A stretch of 64,000 bases of DNA from Bradyrhizobium paxllaeri. GTDB lineage: Bacteria > Pseudomonadota > Alphaproteobacteria > Rhizobiales > Xanthobacteraceae. Shown in pieces: positions 15,587 through 23,817 of this stretch. Position 1 is the stretch's first letter; each line of letters opens with the position of its first letter. The notes beneath the pieces were generated by a model. It was not told where the DNA came from and ran no database searches. It saw only the letters and a program-made list of their open reading frames with translations. Position numbers and translations under genes: made by a program. Location of the stretch: contig NZ_CP042968.1 in the NCBI RefSeq assembly GCF_001693515.2, positions 7,006,001 to 7,070,000 of the forward strand. Reading direction: 5' to 3'.

Positions 15587-16480
15587 TCAACGTGGCGCAG
15601 ATTTGCGGAGGTGGTCCGCCAGTTGCTGCGCGGGCCTGGGCAGCGACCGAAAACTCCGCGCGCAGATCACGAGCTTCCGGTTGGCCCAGGAATCCCTGAT
15701 CCTGATGACATTGATCTTCATCGATCGCGCACATCGTTTCGCCGCAACTTCAGGCATCACGCCGATTCCAATGCCGGCGGCGACCATCTGGCCGATCGCA
15801 TCGAAACTGTTCAACCGCGCGCGAAAGCGCAGACGCGCGCCGAGACGCGCCGCGTGTCCGCTGATATGAGTGTGCAGCGCGATCGAGCTGATCAGACCGA
15901 CGAAATCGCGCTGCACCACTTCGCTGAAATCGACCTGCCGCCGGTTCGCCAGCTCGTCGTCCCGCCCGGCAACCAGCACCAGCCGATCTTCGCTGAACGG
16001 CGTCCGCTCGATATTATCAGGCAGCGCGTGCTCGGCGGCGAGCCCCAGATCGACGGAACCGGTGACGATGGCGCGGGCGATTTCCGCGCTTTCGCGCTCC
16101 TCCACGTCGATCGAAATGTGAGGATGCGCAGCCAGAAAGGCAGCCAGTGCCTTCGGCAGATATTCCGAAAGTCCCGATGTATTGGCGAGGAAGCGGACGG
16201 TGGCCTTTGCGCCACGGGCAAAGGCTAAGAGATCGCCGCGCATTGCCTCGACATTGTGGAGCACTATTCTCGCGTGATCGAGCAGGCTTTCGCCGGCCGG
16301 CGTCAGCTCGACGCCGCGACGACCGCGCGTCAGCAGCGCAACGCCAAGCGCTTCTTCCAGTCCCTTGATCCGCTCGCTCGCCGAGGCCAGTGCAAGGTGA
16401 ACCTTTGCCGCGCCGTTGGTGATGCTGCGCGTCTCCGCCACTGCAACGAAGAGCTGAAGATCGACCAGATCGAAACGCAT
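15587..16480 (-). CDS. LysR-family transcriptional regulator
   Basis: 297 residues, the usual LysR length. The N-terminal winged helix-turn-helix covers residues 1-60 (LQLFVAVAETRSITNGAAKVH then LALASASERIKGLEEALGVA) and ends in the conserved LTPAGESLLDHA segment. The effector domain follows from about residue 90. It is convergent with the Bug duplicate and divergent from the TSUP transporter at 16688, with a family-B repeat in the 207-bp spacer. LysR proteins usually control a divergent neighbour, so the TSUP gene is the likelier target, and the Bug genes are possible. Confidence 0.88.
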   Translation of the reverse strand: MRFDLVDLQLFVAVAETRSITNGAAKVHLALASASERIKGLEEALGVALLTRGRRGVELTPAGESLLDHARIVLHNVEAMRGDLLAFARGAKATVRFLANTSGLSEYLPKALAAFLAAHPHISIDVEERESAEIARAIVTGSVDLGLAAEHALPDNIERTPFSEDRLVLVAGRDDELANRRQVDFSEVVQRDFVGLISSIALHTHISGHAARLGARLRFRARLNSFDAIGQMVAAGIGIGVMPEVAAKRCARSMKINVIRIRDSWANRKLVICARSFRSLPRPAQQLADHLRKSAPR

Positions 16481-16514
16481 CGGGATTCCTTGGGCATAGC
16501 CGCCGCAGCTAAGC

Positions 16515-16599
16515 CGTCATTGCGAGCGAAGCGAAGCAATCCATCGCGCGGCAGGCAGAGAGGTGGATTGCTTCGTCGCTTACGCTCCTCGCAATGACG
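16515..16599. repeat. Palindromic intergenic repeat, family B (copy 1)
   Basis: The arms CGTCATTGCGAGCGAAGCG and CGCTCCTCGCAATGACG are joined through GCAATCCAT ... GTGGATTGCTTCG. Other copies lie at 29801-29883, 39470-39554 and 40530-40610. Confidence 0.9.
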
Positions 16600-16687
16600 G
16601 GAGAGGCCCATGCCTTCGCTTTCTCCGAAGGCTGCCTCCGTAACCTCCAGATTGTGCCGATTACGCCGATAGGTCAATCTCCCCCGC

Positions 16688-17440
16688 ATGTTCGATTCCC
16701 TGCTTCTCCTCGTCACCGCCACCTTCCTGCTCGCGGGCTTCGTGAAAGGCGCACTCGGGCTCGGCCTGCCGACGGTGTCGATGGGACTGCTCGCGGTGTC
16801 GATGCCGCCGGCCCAGGCGATCGCCATCGTCATCGTCCCGGCGATCGTCACCAACATCTGGCAAACCTTCGGTGGCCCTTACTTGCGCGACATTTTCCGA
16901 CGGCTATGGCCGTTGCTGGCCGGAACAGCCGCCGGCATCTGGCTGAACGCGACGTCGCTGACCGGCCCCTATGCGCGCTACACCACCATCGCGCTCGGCC
17001 TGTTGCTGGCGATCAATGCCATCATCGGCCTGTGCAAATTCGATTTCACCGTCGCCCGCCAAAACGAAAAATGGGTCGGCGGCATCGTCGGAGTGATCAC
17101 CGGCATGATTTCTGCGGCGACCGGCGTTCAGGTCATTCCATCCGTGCCGTTCCTGCAGGCGATCGGCATGGAGAAGGAAGAGCTGATCCAGGCATTGGGC
17201 GTGTTCTTCACCGTCGCGACCCTGGCGCTTGGTCTCAACCTCACCGGCGCCGGCCTGCTGACGGGTGCAACCGCACTGCCCGGCGCGGTCGCCATGGCGG
17301 CGTCCTTTGCCGGCATGTTTATCGGACAGGCGGTGCGGACGCGGCTCCAGCCGGAGATCTTCCGGCGCTGGTTCCAGATCGGCATGATTGTGCTCGGCCT
17401 CTACCTCGCCACCAATGCGCTGGCGAAGTTGATGTCGTAG
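16688..17440 (+). CDS. TSUP-family (TauE/SafE) membrane transporter
   Basis: 250 residues with about eight hydrophobic helices. Two internally similar halves each contain the family's small-residue pattern: FVKGALGLGLPTVSMGLL near the N-terminus and GMISAATGVQVIPSVPFLQ in the second half. TSUP proteins export or import sulfite, sulfoacetate, taurine-derived or other small anions. Specificity cannot be assigned. It is divergent from the LysR gene and convergent with the LysE gene; a small hairpin, ATTCGCC-N5-GGCGAAT, lies in the convergent spacer at 17487-17505. Confidence 0.88.
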   Translation: MFDSLLLLVTATFLLAGFVKGALGLGLPTVSMGLLAVSMPPAQAIAIVIVPAIVTNIWQTFGGPYLRDIFRRLWPLLAGTAAGIWLNATSLTGPYARYTTIALGLLLAINAIIGLCKFDFTVARQNEKWVGGIVGVITGMISAATGVQVIPSVPFLQAIGMEKEELIQALGVFFTVATLALGLNLTGAGLLTGATALPGAVAMAASFAGMFIGQAVRTRLQPEIFRRWFQIGMIVLGLYLATNALAKLMS

Positions 17441-17511
17441 CTTTCCCGGAAGCCGTGCCGGAGACCCGCTCATTTCTCGCCAGGGAATTCGCCAGATAGG
17501 CGAATCGGGCC

Positions 17512-18171
17512 TCAACGCGCCTCCAGCATCGCCACGCGGATACCAAGATAGACGAACAGCCCGCCGAGCGCGCGGTTGACCCAGGCTATCGCGGTGGTCG
17601 ATTGCCGGATACGGCCGGCGGCCCTGGCTGCGAAGGCGGCGATGCCGAAGCACCACAACATGCCGGTGGTGATGAAGATCAGGCCGAGCACCAGGAAGGC
17701 CACCGTCTTGTGGGAAGACTCCGCCGCCACGAATTGCGGCAGGAACGCCAGAAAGAACAGCGCCACCTTCGGATTGAGCACATTGGTCAGGGCGCCCTGC
17801 CAGAACACGCGGGCAAGCGACGTCTCGTTGCCTGCCGAGCCATTGCCTGTGGCTGCTGCTTCCGCCAGCGGACGCGAGCGCGACAGCAGCATCTGCACGC
17901 CCGTAAACAGCAAGTAGGCGGCGCCCGCCCATTTCAGGACAGTAAAGGCTGCGGATGACGCCATTAACAGTGCCGACAAGCCGATCGAGGCACCGAACAC
18001 GTGAACGAGGCAGCCGGTGCAGATCCCGGTCACCGCCGCCGCTCCGCCTCGCCATCCGAACTGGATGCTGCGGCCAATGATGTAGGCCGTGTCCGGCCCC
18101 GGGGTGATGTTGAGCAACAACCCGGAGAGGATGAACAGCCAGAGTTCGTGAATGCCGAGCGCACTTACCAT
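17512..18171 (-). CDS. LysE-family translocator (amino acid exporter type)
   Basis: 219 residues from the ATG at 18171 (MVSALGIHELWLFILSGLLL). The open frame upstream codes for a polar stretch unlike the family. The hallmark LLLNITPGPDTAYIIGRS contains the N-P/T-P-G-P-D motif of LysE/RhtB exporters, and G-x-x-x-G-C (GICTGCLVHVFGA) follows. About six membrane helices are visible. It is divergent from the cyclase gene at 18347 with a 175-bp spacer. The exported compound is unknown. Confidence 0.88.
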   Translation of the reverse strand: MVSALGIHELWLFILSGLLLNITPGPDTAYIIGRSIQFGWRGGAAAVTGICTGCLVHVFGASIGLSALLMASSAAFTVLKWAGAAYLLFTGVQMLLSRSRPLAEAAATGNGSAGNETSLARVFWQGALTNVLNPKVALFFLAFLPQFVAAESSHKTVAFLVLGLIFITTGMLWCFGIAAFAARAAGRIRQSTTAIAWVNRALGGLFVYLGIRVAMLEAR

Positions 18172-18346
18172 CGTTAACGGGTTCCCTTGCACCTGAGACC
18201 AATGCCAATCCGGAAGGATTGCAGTACTATCATGATCAAATCGGCCTTCCACCAGATTGCGCATATTTTATAAACATTGGAATTGGTTGGCCGACCGCGT
18301 AGTGGTTATCCTGCCAATTCCGGCGCCGTTGGGGATATAAGGGGAT

Positions 18347-20161
18347 ATGGAGAGACGCCTGGCAGCCATCGTCTGCGCTGACGTCGCCGGCTATTCCCGA
18401 ATGATGGGGGCCGACGAAGCGGGGACGCACGCCACGTTCAAGGCCCATCGAAGCGCGATCTACCCGATCATCCTCAATCACGGCGGCCGCCTGGTGAAGA
18501 ACACCGGCGACGGCTTCCTCCTGGAGTTTCCTTCCATCGTTGGCGCCATCGAAGCTGCGGTCGCCATGCAGATGGTGATGGCCGAACGAAACGAACACCT
18601 GCCCGCCGATCGCTCCATGCAGTTCCGCATGGGCATTCACATGGGCGACGTGATGGCCGACGAGGACGAGGTGTTCGGTGATGACGTCAACATTGCCGTC
18701 CGCCTCGAATCGGTCGCCGCCCCCGGCGGCGTGGCGGTTTCGGGCAAGGCCTGCCATGAGGCGGGCAAGCGCCTCAGCGTCACCTTCGTCGATGCCGGTC
18801 CCTACCGGTTCAAGAACATCGAGGAACCGATCCACGTCTGGAGCTGGCAGCCCGGTGGCACTGACGCCGCCGGCCCCGCGCGCAAGGCCGCGTCTGAGAC
18901 GTCGGTCACAAACCTGCCTGCCCAATATCGCACCGCGATCGTGGGCGTGCTCCCATTCGCGAATTTGAGCGAAAGCGCGGACGAGTATTTTTCCGACGGG
19001 CTGACCGAGGACCTGATCCACGCGCTCTCGCTGCAATCGTTCTATCGGGTGCTGGCCCGGAACTCGACCTTCCCGTTCAAGGGCAAGAACGTGAGCACGC
19101 GCCTGATCGCGCGCGAGATCGATGCCACCTACCTGATCCAGGGCTCGGTGCGCCGCGCGGCGAGCAAGATCCGCGTCACCGCCGAGTTGATCGCGCCCGA
19201 AACCGGCGAGCAATTATGGACCGGCCGGTTCGACCGCGACATGGGCGACCTGTTCGCGATGCAGGACGAACTCACCACCAGCCTGTCGGCGGCGATCGCA
19301 GCCGAAATCTACCGGGCGGAAGCCTCCGCCCCGCCGCGTTCCTCGTCGAACGACATCACCGCATGGGATCGTTTCCTCAAGGGGCTGTCCTACTATTATT
19401 TGCAGACCAAGGACGACGTCGAAACCTCGATCGGGCTGTTCAAGGAAGCCATCACGCTCGATCCGACGCTGTCGATCGCGCGCGCCTATCTCGCCACCGT
19501 CCAGGCCCAGGGCATCCAGCTCGGCTGGATCAAGGGCACGCGCGAAGTCTGGGATTCGGTGATGACCCTCGCGGAGAGCAGCGTCCGGCTCGATCCTCGT
19601 TCGTCCTTTGCGTTTCAGATCCTCGCCTATGTGCACGCGGCGGAAGGGCACTACGAGGCGGCGATGGATGCCGCCAAGCGTGCGGTCTCACTCAATCCAT
19701 ACGACATGGGCGCCCGCGGCGTGCTTGGCGTGTGTCATCTGGTGTCCGGCGAACACCGGCACGCGATCGAACTGTTTACGATGGCGGCGCAAAGCGGCAG
19801 CAACGATCCCCGCTATCAATGGGCGGCCGTGAACGCGTTCAGCCATTATTTGCTCGGCCAATATGACGCGTCGCTGTCCTGGGCGCGCGAGCAGCTTTAT
19901 GTGAATCCCAACCATCTCCAGGCGCTGGCGGTACGGGCGGCAGCCCTCGCGCAATCGGGACGAACCGCGGAAGCGGCAAGTGCAACCGAGGTCTTGCTGA
20001 GCAACTATCCAAGCCTGACCGTCGACCGGCACTTGCGGAACTTTCACTGGAAGTCGGCGGCCGACGTCGCCCACTACCGCGACGGCCTTATGAAAGCCGG
20101 CGTCCCCTTCAGCAAACTGACTCTCGTCGAATCCTCTCCGAAGCTTGCCGCCGATTCCTGA
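18347..20161 (+). CDS. Class III adenylate/guanylate cyclase with TolB-like and TPR domains, paralogue
   Basis: 604 residues from the ATG at 18347 (AAGGGG site). The cyclase domain occupies residues 1-175, with metal Asp D12 (CADVAGYS) and D55 (NTGDGFLLEF) and the N115/R119 pair (GDDVNIAVRLE). All key catalytic positions are present, so activity is expected. The TolB-like section begins near VGVLPFANLSESADEYFSDG. TPR-type helical repeats fill the C-terminal half. It is soluble, with no membrane segment. It has the same architecture as 8204-9973, but clear divergence rules out a recent duplication. These proteins likely convert an unknown protein-protein signal into cyclic nucleotide. Confidence 0.9.
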   Translation: MERRLAAIVCADVAGYSRMMGADEAGTHATFKAHRSAIYPIILNHGGRLVKNTGDGFLLEFPSIVGAIEAAVAMQMVMAERNEHLPADRSMQFRMGIHMGDVMADEDEVFGDDVNIAVRLESVAAPGGVAVSGKACHEAGKRLSVTFVDAGPYRFKNIEEPIHVWSWQPGGTDAAGPARKAASETSVTNLPAQYRTAIVGVLPFANLSESADEYFSDGLTEDLIHALSLQSFYRVLARNSTFPFKGKNVSTRLIAREIDATYLIQGSVRRAASKIRVTAELIAPETGEQLWTGRFDRDMGDLFAMQDELTTSLSAAIAAEIYRAEASAPPRSSSNDITAWDRFLKGLSYYYLQTKDDVETSIGLFKEAITLDPTLSIARAYLATVQAQGIQLGWIKGTREVWDSVMTLAESSVRLDPRSSFAFQILAYVHAAEGHYEAAMDAAKRAVSLNPYDMGARGVLGVCHLVSGEHRHAIELFTMAAQSGSNDPRYQWAAVNAFSHYLLGQYDASLSWAREQLYVNPNHLQALAVRAAALAQSGRTAEAASATEVLLSNYPSLTVDRHLRNFHWKSAADVAHYRDGLMKAGVPFSKLTLVESSPKLAADS

Positions 20162-20316
20162 ACGAGAGTGTAAGGCGGTCGGTTGACACGACGCCAAATC
20201 CCGCCAAGACTTGCCCACACCCTGAAGTAGCGCGCCGCCGAATTTCCTTTTCAGAACTGTCATCCGCACGGGGGACAGGCCCTTTTTCATATTCGGCGCC
20301 TTTGAGGATTTGAACC

Positions 20317-20985
20317 ATGTCGGATCATCCCATTGCCTCCGCCCCGGGCACTGCGCTCGCCGGGCAGCTTCCCGTTTCACCCAATAACCCTTGCCCGTTT
20401 TTGCGCGCGCTGGTCGCCAACGGCTATGTCGGCGGCGACGTCGTGCCGCTCCCGCAGCTCTCCGAAATCGTCGGGGACGCGAGCGGACAAACCGGCTTTG
20501 GTAAAAAGAAGGTGCGGATAGCAACCTGGATGGTCGCCGTCATCGCCAACGGCCTCGGGCCGGGGCGCGTATTCAAGAGCGCGACCTCGGGCGCCGTGCT
20601 CGATCAACTGCGCGACGGCCCGCTCGACAAGCACGGTGGCGGCTCGCGCATTCTCGATGCCGCGGCCAAGGTCCACGAAGAGCAAATCGACCGCCTCGCC
20701 ACCTTCGGCAAGGACTGCAAGGACCCCGCCGGGGGCATCGAGACCGGGCTGACGGCGAAGGAGATCGAAACCTTCATGGCAGCCAATATCAAGCGCGACG
20801 GCGATGCGGCGCGCTGGTACTACCCGATCCTGATGAAAGGCGAATGGCCGGTGCTGTTGAAAATCCTCGGCAAGGGCGAAGGCGAGGCGCGCTATCTCAG
20901 CGTCGCCGAAGTCAGGACACTGTTCGTCGAGCGGCGATTGCCGGAACGGATCACAGCACGGCTGCCCAAGCCGGCCTCGCGCTGA
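20317..20985 (+). CDS. Protein of unknown function with an N-terminal PCPFLRAL motif
   Basis: 222 residues with a GAGGATTTGAACC ribosome-site region. No signal peptide or membrane helix is visible. The segment NNPCPFLRALVANGYV resembles the Pro-Cys-Pro haem-ligand motif of family-2 (chloroperoxidase-type) peroxidases. The rest of the protein does not show the other expected residues, so I do not assign that function. The C-terminal third (WYYPILMKGEWPVLLKILG, SVAEVRTLFVERRLPERI) is helical. It lies after the cyclase with a 155-bp gap and is convergent with an alpha/beta hydrolase (3 bp between stops). Confidence 0.6.
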   Translation: MSDHPIASAPGTALAGQLPVSPNNPCPFLRALVANGYVGGDVVPLPQLSEIVGDASGQTGFGKKKVRIATWMVAVIANGLGPGRVFKSATSGAVLDQLRDGPLDKHGGGSRILDAAAKVHEEQIDRLATFGKDCKDPAGGIETGLTAKEIETFMAANIKRDGDAARWYYPILMKGEWPVLLKILGKGEGEARYLSVAEVRTLFVERRLPERITARLPKPASR

Positions 20986-20988
20986 GCA

Positions 20989-21936
20989 CTACTTGAACAG
21001 CGGCGTGCCCGGCACGAAGGCGTCGAACGCCGCCCAGAACTGCGAGCGATAGCGATCCTGCTCCTGCAGGATCTCGTGCTTGGAGCCTGCGATCACCAGA
21101 TGCGAGCCGGCGCGCAGGTGATAGGCGAATTCCTCGATCGCGGCCGTTGAAACGATGCTGTCGTTGCTGGCGGCCAGCATCAGGATCGGCTGGCGGATTT
21201 CGGACGGGTAGTTCATCCCGCGAAAAGTATGCATCGCCCTGAACGCGGTATCGGCCCAGGCCACCGTCGGCGAACCGAGGCCCAGCGTCGGGTCTTCTTC
21301 CAGGATCGCAGCGTTGCGGGCGTAGCGCACGGGATCGCTGGTGAAGGGGTTGTTGATGAAGGATTCCGTTCCGGTCAGCGCATCGCTGCCGCCGGGCACG
21401 TAGCGGCCGCCCTGCCCCATCAACCGCATGGTCCGAAGCAGCGCCCGCGTCGGGAACGAGGTCCTGCGTCCCGGCAGGTCGATCATCGGCGCCGACAGCA
21501 CCATGCGGTCGAACCAGCGCTTTCCCGCATGCGCGACCCGCAGCATGACCGCGCCGCCCATCGAATGCGCCAGCGCGAAGAACGGCGGCGGGCAATCCGG
21601 CAGCACCACCTGCTGCACGAAGGTTTCGACATCGACCTCATAATCGGAGAAATCGCGGACATAGCCCTTGCGAGGGTCGCGCAGGCGGCGCGAGGAATGC
21701 CCCTGTCCTCGCCAGTCGATCATCGCCACCGCAAAACCGCGGTCCCGCAAGTCGCGCACCGTCTCGAAATATTTTTCGATCGGCTCGCTGCGCCCGGTGA
21801 AGACGCAGACGGTGCCCTTGCGCCCGGCCGGCGGCGCCCAGCGCGCGAACCGCAATTCCGCGCCGTCGGGCGTCTTGATGGTGCCCGAGACGACATCCTC
21901 CGGAACCGGATTGGCGGGGATCGAGACGAGCGTCAT
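20989..21936 (-). CDS. Alpha/beta hydrolase, lysophospholipase/monoacylglycerol-lipase type
   Basis: 315 residues from the ATG at 21936 (MTLVSIPANPVPED). An upstream frame is rejected because it overlaps the heat-shock promoter region and is strongly basic. The Ser nucleophile elbow is ALAHSMGGAVML, the Asp region LAASNDSIVS, and the His region GSKHEILQEQD. The N-terminal IDWRGQGHSSR is typical of the serine aminopeptidase S33/lysophospholipase L2 (PldB-like) group. It is probably cytoplasmic and acts on lysophospholipids or monoacylglycerols; the substrate is inferred from family only. Confidence 0.85.
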   Translation of the reverse strand: MTLVSIPANPVPEDVVSGTIKTPDGAELRFARWAPPAGRKGTVCVFTGRSEPIEKYFETVRDLRDRGFAVAMIDWRGQGHSSRRLRDPRKGYVRDFSDYEVDVETFVQQVVLPDCPPPFFALAHSMGGAVMLRVAHAGKRWFDRMVLSAPMIDLPGRRTSFPTRALLRTMRLMGQGGRYVPGGSDALTGTESFINNPFTSDPVRYARNAAILEEDPTLGLGSPTVAWADTAFRAMHTFRGMNYPSEIRQPILMLAASNDSIVSTAAIEEFAYHLRAGSHLVIAGSKHEILQEQDRYRSQFWAAFDAFVPGTPLFK

Positions 21937-22009
21937 GCGAAGGAACCGGCTAGGTGAAAAGGTCTGGAATTCAAGGCGGGGGCGCAAAAAAGGGGCCCGT
22001 TTCGCCCCT

Positions 22010-22037
22010 CTTGAACGTCGTTTCACCCCTCCCATAT
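22010..22037 (+). promoter_or_regulatory. RpoH (sigma-32) type heat-shock promoter
   Basis: CTTGAAC at 22010-22016 and CCCATAT at 22031-22037 are separated by 14 bp, a near-consensus sigma-32 promoter. The predicted start at about 22044 gives a roughly 130-nt leader for the hsp20 gene, the right length to contain the ROSE-like element. Confidence 0.75.
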
Positions 22038-22043
22038 CACTTC

Positions 22044-22172
22044 TGTGCAGGCCGCTACCAGTGTTTCGGAACCGAAACCCACGGCTCCAAAAACTAAGGC
22101 TGCACGAGACTACGGCCCGGCCCGATGGCGGGCGGGTTAATTGAAACAGTCGCTCAATGGAGGACTACCCTA
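22044..22172 (+). promoter_or_regulatory. ROSE-like RNA thermometer in the hsp20 5' leader
   Basis: The 3' hairpin at 22148-22166 reads AGTCGCTC-AAT-GGAGGACT. The UCGCU (consensus UYGCU) pairs imperfectly with the Shine-Dalgarno GGAGGA, leaving a G-G opposition and weak pairs, which is the hallmark of ROSE elements. A stable GCCCG-ATGG-CGGGC hairpin stands at 22120-22133, as the upstream stems do in known ROSE RNAs. At low temperature the ribosome site is hidden, and heat melts it. This was read by eye, not folded by program. Confidence 0.78.
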
Positions 22173-22640
22173 ATGCGTACCTACGACCTCACCCCGTTTT
22201 ATCGTTCCACCGTCGGCTTCGACCGCTTCTTCAACCTGCTGGATCAGGTGACCTCGGACGGCAGCCCCGGTTATCCGCCCTACAACATCGAGCGCACCGG
22301 CGAGAACGCCTATCGCATCAGCGTTGCGGTCTCCGGCTTCGCGCAAGGCGAGCTTTCGATCGTCGCGAAGGAAAACACGCTGACGATCAAGGGCGAGAAG
22401 TCGGCCAATGAGAACGGCAACGACAAATCCGAAGTGCTCTATCGCGGCATCGCGGCGCGCGCCTTCGAGCGCATCTTCCAGCTTGCCGATTTCGTGCAGG
22501 TGAAGAACGCCTCGCTCGAGAACGGCCTGCTCCACGTCGATCTCGTCCGCGAGATCCCGGAGGCCAAGAAGCCGCGCAGCATTCCGATCAACTCCGGCGC
22601 ACAGGCTCCGCAGGTGGTCGACGCTTCCGTCGCCGCTTAA
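22173..22640 (+). CDS. Small heat-shock protein (Hsp20/alpha-crystallin, class A rhizobial type)
   Basis: 155 residues from the ATG at 22173 with GGAGGA. The sequence begins MRTYDLTPFYRSTVGFDRFF, the N-terminus of IbpA-like/class A rhizobial sHSPs. The alpha-crystallin domain spans residues 35-130 (PPYNIERTGENAYRISVAV to LENGLLHVDL), and the C-terminal I-x-I anchor is PRSIPI. It is an ATP-independent holdase that binds unfolding proteins. Expression is predicted to be doubly heat-controlled, by an RpoH promoter (22010) and a ROSE-like leader, and the gene is closed by a strong terminator. It is monocistronic. Confidence 0.93.
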   Translation: MRTYDLTPFYRSTVGFDRFFNLLDQVTSDGSPGYPPYNIERTGENAYRISVAVSGFAQGELSIVAKENTLTIKGEKSANENGNDKSEVLYRGIAARAFERIFQLADFVQVKNASLENGLLHVDLVREIPEAKKPRSIPINSGAQAPQVVDASVAA

Positions 22641-22678
22641 GCAGTGAGAATTTCGGCTGATATTGGCCGAACGTGAAA

Positions 22679-22706
22679 ACGCCCCGGGAGACCGGGGCGT
22701 TTTTTT
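22679..22706 (+). terminator. Rho-independent terminator of hsp20
   Basis: ACGCCCCGG-GAGA-CCGGGGCGT forms a 9-bp stem with tetraloop, followed by TTTTTT. Confidence 0.95.
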
Positions 22707-22893
22707 GCGCTCATGACAGAGACGGCGCGATCCGCTGATTAACAGCGAATTTAAATGATGTTCGCCCCTGCAACGACTATTTCATCGCGCGCACCGGCAC
22801 CGGTGGCTCGGAGACGCGTAACATTTGCAGTTCGGCGACGTACTCACTTTCGCACCCCGCACTTCAACAGAGATATCAAACCAGGAGAGATCG

Positions 22894-23670
22894 ATGACGA
22901 AGTTACAGATCGTTGCGGCGCTCGCCGCCAGTGTGTTTGCAGGCTCGTTCGGCGCACTCGCCACGCCGGCGCAGGCCGCCGCACCGGTCAAGGTGAAAAA
23001 CGTCGTGCTGGTTCACGGCGCATGGGCTGACGGATCGAGCTGGTCGGAAGTCATTCCGCGGCTGCAGGCAGCGGGACTTCATGTCACCGCGGTCCAGAAT
23101 CCGCTGACCTCGCTGGCAGATTCGGTCGCTGCCACGCGCCGCGCGCTGGCGCAGCAGGACGGCCCGACCGTGCTGGTGGCGCATTCCTGGGGCGGCACCG
23201 TCATCAGCGAAGTCGGGACCGATCCGAAGGTCACGGGGCTGGTCTATATCGCGGCGCGCGCGCCCGACGCAGGCGAGGATTTCGTCGCGCTGTCGCAGAA
23301 ATTTCCAGCGGGGCCGGCGCGCGCCGGCGTTCAGGAGCATGACGGCTTCACCAAACTTTCCGAGGACGCTTTCCTGAAATATTTCGCCAATGGCGTCGAC
23401 CACAAGACGGCGGAAGTCCTCTACGCCGTGCAGTGGCCGACGGCGGCTTCCATTTTCGCCGGCCGCACCACCGCAGCCGCCTGGCACAGCAAGCCGAGCT
23501 GGTACGCAGTATCGAAGCAGGACTACACCATTAATCCCGACCTCGAGCGGTTTCTGGCCAAGCGCATGAACGCGACGACGGTCGAGTTGGACGCCGGCCA
23601 CCTGTCATTGGTCTCGCAAGCTGACAAGGTCGCCGACCTGATCCTGGCCGCTGCCGGTCAGCATGAATAG
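22894..23670 (+). CDS. Secreted alpha/beta hydrolase (EstC/pyrethroid-hydrolase-like)
   Basis: 258 residues from the ATG at 22894 (AGGAGA site). The signal peptide MTKLQIVAALAASVFAGSFG is followed by cleavage near AQA-AAP, so it is a periplasmic or secreted enzyme. Fold landmarks are VVLVHGAWADGSSW (oxyanion region), LVAHSWGGTVIS (Ser in A-H-S-W-G) and DAGHLSLVS (catalytic His). This group includes esterases of the salicylate/methyl-ketone type. Substrate unknown. It is a single-gene unit between two good terminators. Confidence 0.87.
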   Translation: MTKLQIVAALAASVFAGSFGALATPAQAAAPVKVKNVVLVHGAWADGSSWSEVIPRLQAAGLHVTAVQNPLTSLADSVAATRRALAQQDGPTVLVAHSWGGTVISEVGTDPKVTGLVYIAARAPDAGEDFVALSQKFPAGPARAGVQEHDGFTKLSEDAFLKYFANGVDHKTAEVLYAVQWPTAASIFAGRTTAAAWHSKPSWYAVSKQDYTINPDLERFLAKRMNATTVELDAGHLSLVSQADKVADLILAAAGQHE

Positions 23671-23683
23671 CCGTCGCAACGGA

Positions 23684-23713
23684 AACGCCCCGGCAAGGCA
23701 GGGGCGTTTTTTT
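23684..23713 (+). terminator. Rho-independent terminator of the secreted hydrolase
   Basis: AACGCCCC-N9-GGGGCGTT, with the last bases leading into a T7 run (23707-23713). Confidence 0.92.
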
Positions 23714-23729
23714 GTTGCTGTGTCTTGCA

Positions 23730-23803
23730 CGTCATTCCGGGGCACGCGAAGCGTGAAATCTCGAGATTCCGGGTCTGGTCCTTCGGACCATCCCGGAATG
23801 ACG
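23730..23803. repeat. Palindromic intergenic repeat, family C (copy 2)
   Basis: CGTCATTCCGGGGCACGCG through GAAATCTCGAGATTCCGGG to CCCGGAATGACG. It is related to 11913-11992 and 41162-41243, here in the opposite orientation to the first copy. Confidence 0.9.
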
Positions 23804-23817
23804 TCGCGATTGTTAGT

